Numbered from the stretch's first letter, positions 47,983 to 59,450 are shown. The stretch is DNA of 64,000 nt from Serratia rubidaea (GCA_901472405.1 LR590463.1:2480001-2544000); one strand, 5' to 3'. A program made the numbers and translations. Notes: generated from the sequence alone by a model not told the origin.

Positions 47983-48883
47983 GGGCAGGCTCCTGTGGGG
48001 TTGGCGTGCGCACCCGGCCGGCGGCGCGCGTCGTATTGACCGCCGAGCGGCGTTCGCTGCGCGCCAGCCCGCGCTCCACGGCATACTGGATCAGCGACAG
48101 CACGGTGGTGATCGCCAGATACCAGACCGCGCCGACCATCAGCAGCGGGATCACTTCCTGCGTGCGGTTGTAAATCATCTGGACGGTGTAGAACAGCTCC
48201 GGCATCGCCAGCACGTACACCATCGCCGTCCCCTTGGCGAGGCTGATAATCTCGTTAAAGCCGGCCGGCAGAATGGTGCGCAGCGCCTGCGGCAGGATAA
48301 TGCGCACGGTGCGCCGCCACGCCGACAGCCCCAGCGCCGCGGCGGCCTCGTACTGACCGTGATCGACGCCTAAAAAGCCGCCGCGGATAATCTCGGCGCT
48401 GTAGGCGCTTTGCACCAGCGTCAGGCCGATCACCGCGGTGGAGAACTGACCGAGCACGTCGATGGTGGCGAAGCTGCCCCAACTGAGGCCGGTAAAGGGC
48501 ACGCCGAACGATAAGGTGTCGTACAGGTAGGAGAAGTTATACAGGACGATCAGCACCACGATCAGCGGCAGCGAACGGAACAGCCAGATATAGCCGAACG
48601 CCAGCGTGCTGAGCAGCCAGGACGAGGAGAGCCGCGCCAGCGCCAGCATGCCGCCGACGATGACGCTTAACAGCGTGCCGATCAGCGTCAGCAGCAGCGT
48701 CTGCCCCAGCCCCGCCAGGATCGCCGGGTCGAAAAACCAGCGGGCAAACACCCGCCACTCCCAGCGCGGGTTAAAGGCCACCGACTGCACCACCGCCGCC
48801 AGCAGCAGCAGCGCGACGACGGCGCCGACGGCGCGCAGCGGATAACGCGCCGGCACCACTTTGATGGTTTCACCATTTTTCAT
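47972..48883 (-). CDS. Polar amino-acid-type ABC transporter permease
   Basis: A 303-residue permease with about six helices, the first (AVVALLLLAAVVQSVA) preceding the HisM/GlnP core. The coupling loop is YEAAAALGLSAWRRTVRIILPQALR, the EAA motif. Its 5' end is 10 bp from the GNAT gene's stop and its 3' end overlaps the ATPase. Probably a homodimer as no second permease is present. Confidence 0.85.
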   Translation of the reverse strand: MKNGETIKVVPARYPLRAVGAVVALLLLAAVVQSVAFNPRWEWRVFARWFFDPAILAGLGQTLLLTLIGTLLSVIVGGMLALARLSSSWLLSTLAFGYIWLFRSLPLIVVLIVLYNFSYLYDTLSFGVPFTGLSWGSFATIDVLGQFSTAVIGLTLVQSAYSAEIIRGGFLGVDHGQYEAAAALGLSAWRRTVRIILPQALRTILPAGFNEIISLAKGTAMVYVLAMPELFYTVQMIYNRTQEVIPLLMVGAVWYLAITTVLSLIQYAVERGLARSERRSAVNTTRAAGRVRTPTPQEPAHVS

Positions 48884-48893
48884 TCATCGTTCC

Positions 48894-49403
48894 TTATGCA
48901 GTTTGGCGCAGCGCGGCGTGCAGCAGGGTTTTAATAAAGCGCAGCTTGCCGTCAAACGGCGGCCGGGCGTACTCTTCCGGATCGCGGCTGGGATCGAACT
49001 GCGGCGTATAGCCCTGGCTCAGGTAGAGTTTCACCGCCTCCGGCTGGCGAAAGCCGGTGGTCAGATAGATATGGCGGTAGCCCGCCATCCGCGCCCGGCG
49101 CTCCAGCTCCTGCACCACCCGGCCGGCCAGCCCCTGCTGCCGCAGCGCCCTGTCGGTCCAGATGCGTTTGATCTCGGCGGTCTGCGCGTCATACGGCTTA
49201 TAGGCGCCGGTGGCGATAATCACGCCGTCGCGCTCCAGGACGATAAACAGCCCCTGCGGCGGCAGGTACCATTCCGTCAGCTCCACCTCCGTATGGCGGG
49301 AAAAGTAGTCGTCATAACGCGCGGCGTACTCGCCGAACAGCCCGCTGAGGATCGGCTGCAGTTCGGCATCTTCCGGCGATACGTCACGAAAGCGTTCGTT
49401 CAT
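48894..49403 (-). CDS. GNAT acetyltransferase, YxeL/YtmI-like
   Basis: A 169-residue GNAT enzyme. Acetyl-CoA motif A is AEIKRIWTDRALRQQGLAGRVVQELE, containing the R-x-x-G-x-G/A loop. MNERFRD at 49403 has a perfect aaggaggccgtg ribosome site and starts within the binding-protein stop region. In Bacillus ytm and yxe operons the GNAT N-acetylates the imported S-substituted cysteine before C-S cleavage by monooxygenase; identical neighbourhood here suggests this role. Confidence 0.75.
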   Translation of the reverse strand: MNERFRDVSPEDAELQPILSGLFGEYAARYDDYFSRHTEVELTEWYLPPQGLFIVLERDGVIIATGAYKPYDAQTAEIKRIWTDRALRQQGLAGRVVQELERRARMAGYRHIYLTTGFRQPEAVKLYLSQGYTPQFDPSRDPEEYARPPFDGKLRFIKTLLHAALRQTA

Positions 49404-49413
49404 CACGGCCTCC

Positions 49414-50352
49414 TTAATCACCCAGCCCGGCGGGATTCAGTTCCGAGGCGGTGATGCGCTCCACGCCTTCCCCCCAACGATTAAGCACTTTGGCGTAGTC
49501 GCCGTTGTTGATCACGCCGTTCAACGCGGTCTGGACCGGCAGCGCCAGGCCGTTGCCCTTTTTCAGCGTTACGGCGATATGCGCCGCTTTCGGCCAGCCG
49601 CCGTCGACGCTGCCCGCCAGGCGGGTTTTACCGTTCAGCGCCGCCTTCCACGCGCCGGTGACGTTGGGGCCGAACCAGGCGTCCGCCCGCCCGGACTGCA
49701 GCGCCAACGTCTGCGCCGCATCGTCTCTGGTGTAGATCGGCGTAAACGGCTTCAGCCCGGCCTGCAGATTCTGCGCATTCCACGCCAGCAAAATCGCCTC
49801 CTGATTGGTGCCGGAGCCGACAATAATGCGCAGCCCGGCAATATCCGCCGCCTTCTGCAGCGAGGCGATCGGGCTGCCCGTTTTGACATAAAAGCCCAGC
49901 ATATCTTTGCGGTAGGTGGCGAAATCAAACCTGGCCTTGCGCGCTTTGGTGACGGTGATATTGCTGATCGCCGCGTCATACTTGCCGGAGGCGACGCCGA
50001 GCGGCCAGTCCTCCCACGAGGTAGGCACCACGTTCAGTTCCAGCCCCAGGCTGTCGGCCACCAGGCGCGCGATATCCACCTCGCTGCCGAGCAGCGTTTT
50101 ATTGTCATCGGCGAACAGCGTCAGCGGCGGCACGTTCAGCCCGGCAATGGCGACGGTCAGCTTGCCCGGCACGGCAAAGCGATGCCCCGGCGGCAGCTGC
50201 GCGATGGCGGCGGCGTTTTTCACGCTGTGGATCGGCGTTTTATTGGCGTCCAGGCTGATGCCGGCGCCGTTAATAGTGACATTCTCTGCCCGGACGGCCG
50301 GCGTCACGGCCAGCGCCAGCGCCAGCGCCAGAAGAAGCAATGATTTCTGCAT
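49414..50352 (-). CDS. Amino-acid-type ABC substrate-binding protein
   Basis: A 312-residue family 3 periplasmic binding protein with Sec signal (LLLLALALALAVTPAVRA). Typical strands: VDIARLVADSLGLELNVVPTSWEDWP, GKYDAAISNITVTKARKARFDF, IIVGSGTNQEAIL, GRADAWFGP. It should bind the operon's ligand, presumably a modified cysteine. It overlaps by proximity with the GNAT (10 bp) and follows the NtaA-type monooxygenase by 18 bp. Confidence 0.85.
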   Translation of the reverse strand: MQKSLLLLALALALAVTPAVRAENVTINGAGISLDANKTPIHSVKNAAAIAQLPPGHRFAVPGKLTVAIAGLNVPPLTLFADDNKTLLGSEVDIARLVADSLGLELNVVPTSWEDWPLGVASGKYDAAISNITVTKARKARFDFATYRKDMLGFYVKTGSPIASLQKAADIAGLRIIVGSGTNQEAILLAWNAQNLQAGLKPFTPIYTRDDAAQTLALQSGRADAWFGPNVTGAWKAALNGKTRLAGSVDGGWPKAAHIAVTLKKGNGLALPVQTALNGVINNGDYAKVLNRWGEGVERITASELNPAGLGD

Positions 50353-50370
50353 AACGTTTCCCTGTATGGT

Positions 50371-51685
50371 TTAGCGTGCGGTGAACTGATTGGCCGGCTC
50401 CGCCAGCCCCAGGCTGTCGCGCAGCGTGCTGCCGGGATAGTCGCGTCGGAACAGGCCGCGCGCCTGCAGGATCGGCACCACCTGATCCACAAAGCGCGGG
50501 AAGGTCTCCGGCGTGCCGCCCTGAATAATAAAGCCGTCGGCGCCGTACTCGGCGAACCACTGCTGCAGGCCGTCGGCCACCTGCTCCGGCGTGCCGGCAA
50601 AGCGCGGGCGCGGCGACGCCGCCTCCAGCGCGACCTGGCGCAGCGTCAGGCCGCGTTCGCGGGCCTGGCGTTTGATCGCGTCGGTGGTGCTGCGGAAGCT
50701 GTTCTGTCCCAGCTCGCCCAGCTCCGGGAAGGGGTCATCCAGCGGATACTGGCTGAAGTCATGATGTTCAAAGTAGCGGCCCAGATAATTCAGCGCATCC
50801 GGCACCGAAACCAGCGCCGCGGTGTTCTGGTATTGCTGCTCCACCTCCTGCGCATCGCGGCCGACAATCACGCTGACGCCCTGGAAAATGTGCAGCTCAT
50901 CAGCGCGGCGGCCGTGCTGCTCCAGCTGCTGTTTTACGTCGCGGTAAAACGCCTGCGCGTCGGCCAGGGTGTTATGGTGGGTAAAGATGGCGTCGGCATG
51001 GCGCGCCGCCAGTTTTTTACCGTCGTCCGAGCGCCCGCCTGGAAGATAATCGGCCGTCCCTGCGGCGTACGGCCGATGTTCAGCGGCCCCGCCACCTGGA
51101 AGAAATCGCCGTGATGGTTCAGCGTATGCAGCTTTTGCGGGTCGAAGAAGCGGCCGCTCGCCTTGTCGCGCACAAAGGCGTCCTGTTCCCAGGAGTCCCA
51201 CAGCCCTTTCACCACCTCAAGATATTCGTCGGCAATGCGATAGCGCAGGGCATGCTCCGGGTGCTGGGTGCGGGAAAAGTTTTTTGCCGATCCTTCCAGC
51301 GGCGACGTCACCACGTTCCAGCCGGCGCGGCCGCCGCTAAGGTGATCGAGGCTGGCGAACTGACGCGCGGCGGTAAAGGGCTCGCTGTACGAGGTAGAGA
51401 GCGTGCCGACCAGCCCAGATTACGGGTGACGCTCGCCAGCGCCGACAGCACGGTCAGCGGTTCAAAACGGTTAAGAAAGTGCGGGATCGATTTTTCATTG
51501 ATGTACAAACCGTCGGCGACGAAGAGAAAGTCAAACTTGCCCTCTTCCGCCTTCAGCGCCGTGGCTTTGGCAAACTCAAAATTAATGCTGGCGTCGGCGC
51601 TCACCGCCGGGTGACGCCAGGCGGACATATTGCCGGCGGCGCCGTGCAGCATCGTGCCCAGACGCAGCTGTCGTGGTGCGGACAT
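50371..51685 (-). pseudogene. NtaA/SnaA/DszA-family flavin monooxygenase (two frameshifts as sequenced)
   Basis: About 438 residues after repair, an FMNH2-dependent luciferase-like monooxygenase of the NtaA/SnaA/DszA/YtnJ family. Landmarks: [58 protein letters not shown], and FAGTPEQVADGLQQWF. The first break is at 51413, where one more G gives [16 protein letters not shown] and creates CCTGG; the second is at about 51031-51036. Start 51685 has aggggaac. It would oxidise the N-acetylated sulfur compound with flavin reductase supplied elsewhere. Confidence 0.75.
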
Positions 51686-51826
51686 AGTGTTCCCCTTAAT
51701 TAACATTGGTGCAGCGCTTGTTCCGCCCGGGCGCCAAAGTCGCGGGCGGCAGGCTCGCTAAAAGTGTTCAGGATTAAACGATGAATGAGGCAGACCGCGC
51801 GGGCCGGCAGCCACCGTTGCCCAGGC

Positions 51827-52819
51827 TTATGCCGCCACCTCCCGGGCCTGCCAGGCCTGCGCCAGCAGCTGCAGCGAGCGCAGGCGCGCCTCGCCGTCGG
51901 CGATCGGGGTATCAATAATGAATTCATCAATGCCCCAGCGCTGATGCAGCGCTTCGAGCTGTTCCAACACCGCCGCCGGCTGACCGGTCAGCAGCGACTG
52001 CGCGCGCCGGGCGATGCGCAGCGGCTCACTGCCCGCCTGGCGGGCGAAGGCGTAGGCCTGCTCTTCGCTGGCCACGCTGACGCGCTGGCCGTTTGCCAGC
52101 TCGACGCCCCACACCTCGACGCGGCTCGCCAGCCGCTGCGCCTCGTCCTGCGTCGGCGCGACGATCGCCGGTACGGCGACCAGCGTTTCCCGCCCGCCGT
52201 GCGCCCGCCAGGCGCTGAGCACCTCACGCAGCAGTTCGGCATCGCCGTTCAGGTGCGCGGCAAAGACAAAGCGCCAGTTCAGCCGCGCCGCCAGCAACGC
52301 GCTCTCGACGCTGGCTCCCAGCAAAAAGCCTTGCGCAGGCTGCGGCGGCAGCGGCGTGGCGCGCACCGGCTCGTCGCCGCCGGGCGCCAGCCAGCGGTCC
52401 AGCTGCGTCAGCTGGTCGGCAAAACTGCCTTTCTCCTGCGGGTTGTGCCCGTGCTGCAACGCCCGCGTGGAGAGCGGCAGACCGCCGGGCGCTTTGCCTA
52501 CGCCGAGATCCACGCGACCCGGCGCAATCGACGCCAGCAGGTTGAAGTTTTCCGCCACTTTATACGGGCTGTAATGCTGCAGCATCACGCCGCCGGAACC
52601 CACGCGGATGCGCTGCGTCTGGCCGAGGATCCAGGCGATAAGCAGTTCCGGCGACGGACTCGCCAGTTGGGGGGTATTGTGGTGTTCGGCCAGCCAGAAG
52701 CGGTGAAAACCGGCGGCCTCCGCCAGCTGCGCCAAACGCAACGTACGTGCCAGCGCCTCGGCGGCGCTTTCGTTTTCCGCGATCGGGCTTTTATCCAGAA
52801 TGCTGATTCGCCAGGACAT
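51827..52819 (-). CDS. MsnO8-like LLM-class flavin monooxygenase
   Basis: A 330-residue luciferase-like monooxygenase: ISILDKSPI at the start, FHRFWLAEHHNTPQLASPSPELLI, VGSGGVMLQHYSPYKVAENF, and FLLGASVESALLAARL. MsnO8 and YtmO/YxeK-type enzymes share this layout and act in sulfur-compound cleavage. It precedes the NtaA-type enzyme by about 140 bp and is the first gene of the operon. Start 52819 follows cacatgggatgacgac. A 7-bp hairpin (attgccg/cggcaat) lies about 80 bp upstream. Confidence 0.8.
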   Translation of the reverse strand: MSWRISILDKSPIAENESAAEALARTLRLAQLAEAAGFHRFWLAEHHNTPQLASPSPELLIAWILGQTQRIRVGSGGVMLQHYSPYKVAENFNLLASIAPGRVDLGVGKAPGGLPLSTRALQHGHNPQEKGSFADQLTQLDRWLAPGGDEPVRATPLPPQPAQGFLLGASVESALLAARLNWRFVFAAHLNGDAELLREVLSAWRAHGGRETLVAVPAIVAPTQDEAQRLASRVEVWGVELANGQRVSVASEEQAYAFARQAGSEPLRIARRAQSLLTGQPAAVLEQLEALHQRWGIDEFIIDTPIADGEARLRSLQLLAQAWQAREVAA

Positions 52820-52987
52820 GTCGTCATCCCATGTGATTTAACATGTCGTTATTATTAAAGGGCGTCTTAGCCGCTGAAAAACAATTAATTTACCTTTGAA
52901 TTGCCGAAATCCGGCAATGTATTCCCTGTCATTGCCGGGGGATTACGTACCATGATGTAACGGCGGCGCGACACGCCGCCGGCTGAG

Positions 52988-53899
52988 TCAATCCGCCTCC
53001 TGTCGTTCAATCTGCCGTCGTACCCAGTCACGTGCACGTGACACCGTCACTAAAGGCGGGGCCTGACGCGGGTCCTGTTCCGCCTCGATAATAATCCAGC
53101 CGTGATAGGCAAAAGCGCGCAGAAAATCGATCACCGGTCGGTAATCCACCACGCCTTCGCCCGGCACGGTAAACAGCCCCTGCCGCACCGCCTGGTTAAA
53201 GCTCATATTCTGTGCGAGTACCGCCTGCAATACATCGCCGCGCACGTCTTTCAGATGCACATGGACAATACGTGTGCCATAACGCTCAATCAGCCGGGCA
53301 ATATCCACCCCGGCAGCAGCAGCGTGGCCGCAGTCCAGCACGATGCCGACCTGCTCGTCGCAGGCCTGCAGAAAGTCATGCACCTCGTCATCGCGCTCGA
53401 CCAGCATCATCAGATGATGGTGATAGGCCAGCCGCAACCCATAACGCTGCCGGATCCGCCGTGCAAAGTCGCTGACCCGCGCGGCGTACTCCGCCACATG
53501 CACCTGGCTCAGCGGCGGCGAGCGCGACAACGGCAGATCCAGCGGCGCATCGCCCGGCATGGCGCCGCACTCGCCGTACACCATGACCTCGCAACCCAAC
53601 GCCTGCAGTAACTGCGCATGTTCGTGCACCGCCGCCAACTCTTCTACCGTATCGCGTTCGGCCAGAAAACCGTTAAACCACCCGGAGGCCAGCCGCAGCC
53701 CCGCCGCGTCCAGCAGTGGCCGCAGCGCCTGCGGCGTACGGGGAAATTTACGACCCAGTTCAATCCCCTGATAGCCCGCCGCCGCCGCCTCGTGCAGACA
53801 GGTCGCCAGCGGAATTTCGTCCCCCAGATCCTGCAGTACGTCGTTAGTCCAGGACAGCGGGCTGACGCCAATCCGTATTCGTCTGGTGATATCCATCAT
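52988..53899 (-). CDS. IolE-like inosose dehydratase / sugar phosphate isomerase family
   Basis: About 303 residues, TIM-barrel AP-endonuclease-2 type. Resembles 2-keto-myo-inositol dehydratase (IolE): IRIGVSPLSWTNDV, CHEAAAAGYQGIELGRKFPR pattern, YHHHLMMLVERDDEV, VLDCGHAAAAGVDI, and IVHVHLKDVRGDV with metal ligands His/Asp. It may dehydrate an inosose-type ring. Start 53899 (MM) is from family alignment, +/- one base. Last gene of the sigma-54-driven operon. Confidence 0.7.
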   Translation of the reverse strand: MMDITRRIRIGVSPLSWTNDVLQDLGDEIPLATCLHEAAAAGYQGIELGRKFPRTPQALRPLLDAAGLRLASGWFNGFLAERDTVEELAAVHEHAQLLQALGCEVMVYGECGAMPGDAPLDLPLSRSPPLSQVHVAEYAARVSDFARRIRQRYGLRLAYHHHLMMLVERDDEVHDFLQACDEQVGIVLDCGHAAAAGVDIARLIERYGTRIVHVHLKDVRGDVLQAVLAQNMSFNQAVRQGLFTVPGEGVVDYRPVIDFLRAFAYHGWIIIEAEQDPRQAPPLVTVSRARDWVRRQIERQEAD

Positions 53900-53960
53900 G
53901 ATCTTCCTCTTGCACAGGCGCCGACGCGGCATCCGCGCGGGCGCCTGATCAAAAAAACGG

Positions 53961-54737
53961 CTACGAAAACGCCGTGCGGAACGCCTGCAGCGCCCGTTCC
54001 GCATCGCCGGACGCCCATCCCTCCAGCGCCACCACGCCCTGATAGTTAATCTCTCTCAGAACGCGGGCGATCGCCGGATAGTTGATCTCACCGCTGCCCG
54101 GTTCGCAGCGCCCCGGCACGTCGGCCACCTGTATTTCGCCGATATGCGCGGCGCTGCGGCGGATGAGTTCGCACAGGTTTCCTTCGCCGATCTGGGCATG
54201 ATAGATATCGAGATTCATCTTGACGAACGGGCTGTCCACCACGCTGACCAGCGCCAGCGTCTCCTCCGCCCTGGCGAACGGCGTGCCGGGATGATCGACC
54301 GCCGTATTCAGGTTCTCCAGGGTAAAGACGCGTCCCGCCTGCTCCCCCAGCGCGGCCAGTGAACGCAGCGTTTGCGCGGCTTTCAGCCACATCTCGCCGG
54401 TTGTCACCGTAACCGGCCTGACCGGCAGTCCACGATTATCCAGCCCGGTGCCGTGCAGGTTCAGCACCGGACAATTCAGACGCTGTGCCACCCGCAGCGA
54501 CTCCTGCGCGCTGTCCAGCAGTTGGACGATCGCATCATCGTCATGCAGGTTGCCGGTGATATAGCCGGTCATCGAGGTAAAGCGCGCTCCGGTCTGCGCC
54601 AGCGCCTCGATATCTTTCTGCGTCCAGTCCCAGATTTCAACGCCGAACCCCAGCTGATGAATGCGTCGCACCCGCTCAATAAACGGTAAATCGAGAAACA
54701 CCATTTCGGCACAGACGGAAAGCGTAAAGTTTGACAT
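53961..54737 (-). CDS. Hydroxypyruvate isomerase-like TIM-barrel protein
   Basis: A 258-residue xylose-isomerase-like barrel of the Hyi/IolI group. Typical are GFGVEIWDWT, LNLHGTGLDN, TLENLNTAVDHPGTPF (catalytic Glu), NLDIYHAQIGEGN and IQVADVPGRCEPGSGEINY, which is the hydroxypyruvate isomerase signature. In the operon it may isomerise a keto-sugar or tartronate/hydroxypyruvate intermediate. 12 bp from the IolG-like gene. Confidence 0.75.
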   Translation of the reverse strand: MSNFTLSVCAEMVFLDLPFIERVRRIHQLGFGVEIWDWTQKDIEALAQTGARFTSMTGYITGNLHDDDAIVQLLDSAQESLRVAQRLNCPVLNLHGTGLDNRGLPVRPVTVTTGEMWLKAAQTLRSLAALGEQAGRVFTLENLNTAVDHPGTPFARAEETLALVSVVDSPFVKMNLDIYHAQIGEGNLCELIRRSAAHIGEIQVADVPGRCEPGSGEINYPAIARVLREINYQGVVALEGWASGDAERALQAFRTAFS

Positions 54738-54749
54738 GCGCGTGCTCCC

Positions 54750-55757
54750 TTACAATACGATAGGCTTAGACTGCTGCACCGAGGCGATGCAGGCGAGCGC
54801 AATTTCCAGCGCGTTGCGCGCATCCTGCCCCGTTGCTTGCGGGGTTTCCCCCGTCGCCACGCAGCGTACAAAATCGCTGAGTTCGTCGATATAGGCATCG
54901 CGCAGCAGATCCGTATCCCGGCGAGCGGTATCGATAGCGATTCCCTGCGCGTTGTAGCGCACACAGTTATTCAGATTGATATTGCCCGCCTGCAGCATGC
55001 CCTGGCTGCCGAACACCTCGCCGCGCACATCGTAGCCGTACACCGCCTGGAAGTTGGCCTCGGCGGTGGCGATAGCGCCGTTATCAAAGCGAATGTTGAC
55101 CACTGCGGTATCCAGCAGGCCGCGGGTTTTAAAGTCGGGCCGCACCAGCGCGTCAGCCATGGCATACACTTCAACCGGCTTCGCGCCGGGGTTCAGATGC
55201 AGCAGAATGTCGAAATCATGGATCAGGGTTTCGAGGAAAATCGTCCAGTGCGGGATCGGCGTTGGGTCCCCCAGACCCGGGTCGCGCGTTACCGAACGCA
55301 TCAGCTGCGGAACGCCGATATGACCGGCCTTAATCTCCTGATAGGCAGAGGCAAAACCGCTGACAAACCGGCGGTTAAAACCGACCTGCAGCACCACGCC
55401 CGCCTGCTGTACCGCTGCGATAGCCTGGTCCGCCTCCTCCAGCGTTACCGCCATTGGCTTTTCACAAAAGACGCTTTTACCCGACCGTGCCGCTGCGGCC
55501 ACCAGTTCAGCATGGGTGCGTGCCGGCGAAGCGATGACCACCGCGTCGATATCCTCATCGTCAAACAGCGCCTGCGGGTCGGTGTAGGCGTGCGGAGCGC
55601 CCAACGTCGCCGCCAGCTTTTCCGCCGCCCCTGGCACCGGATCGGCCACCGCCGTCAGCATCGCCCCCGGTATACGCTGTGCCAGCGTCTGAGCGTGAAA
55701 ACTGCCCATCCGCCCTGCGCCAATCAAACCAATGCGCACTCTTTTTGCTACTGCCAT
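54750..55757 (-). CDS. IolG-like inositol/sugar dehydrogenase (Gfo/Idh/MocA)
   Basis: A 335-residue dehydrogenase: NAD-binding GLIGAGRMGSFHAQTLA, EKPMAVTLEEAD with catalytic Lys, and LETLIHDFDILLHL with the His/Asp of inositol dehydrogenases. Would oxidise a ring hydroxyl of inositol or a related polyol to a ketone. Start 55757 has ggagctt nearby and the frame begins MAVAKRVRIGLIG. Lies between the transporter and the isomerases in one operon. Confidence 0.8.
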   Translation of the reverse strand: MAVAKRVRIGLIGAGRMGSFHAQTLAQRIPGAMLTAVADPVPGAAEKLAATLGAPHAYTDPQALFDDEDIDAVVIASPARTHAELVAAAARSGKSVFCEKPMAVTLEEADQAIAAVQQAGVVLQVGFNRRFVSGFASAYQEIKAGHIGVPQLMRSVTRDPGLGDPTPIPHWTIFLETLIHDFDILLHLNPGAKPVEVYAMADALVRPDFKTRGLLDTAVVNIRFDNGAIATAEANFQAVYGYDVRGEVFGSQGMLQAGNINLNNCVRYNAQGIAIDTARRDTDLLRDAYIDELSDFVRCVATGETPQATGQDARNALEIALACIASVQQSKPIVL

Positions 55758-55787
55758 AACAAGCTCCTTTTATCAGTAAGGTACGAA

Positions 55788-57239
55788 CTATTTAGTGTGG
55801 GAAACCGGCCGAGTGGCGGAGAGATCCGCCTGTTCTCCGCCAAAGCGCCGGGATTTCGACAGCATCAGTGGTTCAATATGCTCCAGGGAAACCCCTTTGG
55901 TTTCAGGCAGGAAACGCCCGACAAACCAAAACGCAATCAGGCTGAATGCGCCGCATAGCAGCAGCGGAAACCCGCCGTGGAAATGCGCCATCAGCACAGG
56001 GCTGCGGTTCATCATCGGAAAGCTCTGCGTGACGATAAAATTGGCCGCCCACATCGAACAGAAGGCAAAACCCATCGCCACAGCACGTATGCGGTTGGGG
56101 AAAATTTCAGAGATCAGCAGCCAGGCGCCCAGGCTCCAGGAAAGGCCGAATACCAACACAAAGCCGACCAGCCCGACGATCGGCAGATAGCCCGTCATCT
56201 CCTGCATAAACGTCCAGGCGGTGAAGAACAGAAATAACGCGCAGCCTAACGACCCCCAGCGCAACAGCGGAAGACGACCCAGGCGGTCTACGGCCAACAG
56301 CGCGACGGCGACGCCCGCCAGCAATGCGATACCGAGGAAAATACTCTGAAACAGCGAGTCCTGCGTGTTGCCGGTCACGTTCTGCAGCAGCGACGGCGCG
56401 AAATAGAGCAGAATATTGATGCCGGACACCTGCTGCAGTACGGCGATGGCGCAGCCGATCCAGAGAATGTAACTGGCTTTCTTATCCTGCAGGATACCCG
56501 GCCTCTTCTCTCGCTCTGTCTCCTGCTCAACGGCCAGCGAACGCACAATCTCCGCATGTAGCCGCTGACCGTGCTCCGGGGTAGACAGCGAGCCTAACAC
56601 CCTCAGAGATTTATCCTGCTTGCCGCGCATCGCGTACCAGCGCGGCGACTCCGGCATAAAGAACGCCAGCAGCAGAAACAGTACGCAGGGCACCAGGCCT
56701 GAAGCCAGCATCCAGCGCCAGCCGGTGGCGACCAACCACTCGTGCGGCATGCCCCTGGCGATCAGGAAATTCACCACATACACGATCAACTGTCCGCCGA
56801 CCATCAGCATTTGCTGCATGCCCAGCATCCGGCCGCGCAGATCTTTGGGCGATACCTCGGCGATATAGAGCGGCGTGACGGCGGACGCCATGCCGACAGC
56901 CAGCCCGCCGATCATGCGGTAAATCACAAAATCGGTCAGATCGTGCGCCAGCGCAGAACCGACGGCGGAAATGATAAACAACAGCGCAGTGACGATCAGG
57001 GTGCTTTTGCGTCCGCAGCGGTCAGACAGGTATCCGACGCCCCAGGCACCGATCACGCAGCCGAGGATCACATTGGAGACGGCCCAGCCGCTCTCCGCCG
57101 GCGACAGCGACAGATGCTCAGTTAACGGGTCAATCACCCCCGAAATCACCGATGCGTCGTAGCCCAGGATCACGCCGCTGAGTGAGGCGATGGCACAGAT
57201 GAACAGAATGTAGGGAACGTTGTGTTTGCGTTTCGACAT
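55788..57239 (-). CDS. Sugar porter family MFS transporter (IolT-like)
   Basis: A 483-residue 12-helix transporter with sugar-porter signatures: GVILGYDASVISGVI, GYLSDRCGRKSTL, PESPRWYAMRGK, DRLGRLPLLRWG, LPETKGVSLEHIE. Members take up hexoses, xylose or myo-inositol with protons. Start 57239 follows ggagag; it is the first gene of the operon, 65 bp downstream of a sigma-54 promoter. Substrate presumed the compound degraded by the following genes. Confidence 0.85.
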   Translation of the reverse strand: MSKRKHNVPYILFICAIASLSGVILGYDASVISGVIDPLTEHLSLSPAESGWAVSNVILGCVIGAWGVGYLSDRCGRKSTLIVTALLFIISAVGSALAHDLTDFVIYRMIGGLAVGMASAVTPLYIAEVSPKDLRGRMLGMQQMLMVGGQLIVYVVNFLIARGMPHEWLVATGWRWMLASGLVPCVLFLLLAFFMPESPRWYAMRGKQDKSLRVLGSLSTPEHGQRLHAEIVRSLAVEQETEREKRPGILQDKKASYILWIGCAIAVLQQVSGINILLYFAPSLLQNVTGNTQDSLFQSIFLGIALLAGVAVALLAVDRLGRLPLLRWGSLGCALFLFFTAWTFMQEMTGYLPIVGLVGFVLVFGLSWSLGAWLLISEIFPNRIRAVAMGFAFCSMWAANFIVTQSFPMMNRSPVLMAHFHGGFPLLLCGAFSLIAFWFVGRFLPETKGVSLEHIEPLMLSKSRRFGGEQADLSATRPVSHTK

Positions 57240-57303
57240 GGCGCTTTCTCTCCACGTTTTTATTGTTAGATTTATTGCTCTGCTCGCCAGAGCGATAATG
57301 CTT

Positions 57304-57319
57304 AGCAACCGCCATGCCA
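57304..57319 (-). promoter_or_regulatory. Sigma-54 (-24/-12) promoter of inositol-like operon
   Basis: The minus strand reads TGGCATG-GCGG-TTGCT, with GG and GC at the strict spacing of the -24/-12 consensus TGGCAC-N5-TTGC. Transcription would start near 57293. The neighbouring divergent gene encodes a sigma-54 activator, so recognition is doubly supported. Confidence 0.8.
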
Positions 57320-57368
57320 ATATTTAAACTGTTGTTTTATATAAAAAATTAAAAAACGATCGCGATCA

Positions 57369-57425
57369 CAAAGTGTTCACAAAGAAGACATGTTCACGTC
57401 ACATGTCTCTATACTGAACACTTTG
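57369..57425. promoter_or_regulatory. Nested inverted repeats, candidate activator binding sites
   Basis: Outer perfect 11-bp repeat CAAAGTGTTCA (57369-57379) and TGAACACTTTG (57415-57425) encloses a perfect 8-bp repeat AGACATGT (57386-57393) and ACATGTCT (57401-57408) with a 7-bp spacer. They lie 50-105 bp upstream of the sigma-54 promoter, where enhancer sites occur, and also just before the activator gene, suggesting autoregulation. Confidence 0.7.
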
Positions 57426-57444
57426 CGCACTGCGGACGCCATGT

Positions 57445-59424
<1,980 letters not shown>

Positions 59425-59450
59425 TCGTCCGGCCAGCCGGAATCCCGGAC

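Noticed and set aside
49579..50343. 254-codon plus-strand frame opposite the binding protein gene
   Set aside because: Composition dominated by Arg, Gln and Gly; the binding protein on the other strand has signal peptide and family motifs.
54837..55958. 373-codon plus-strand frame over the IolG-like gene
   Set aside because: Antisense to a dehydrogenase with Rossmann and catalytic motifs.
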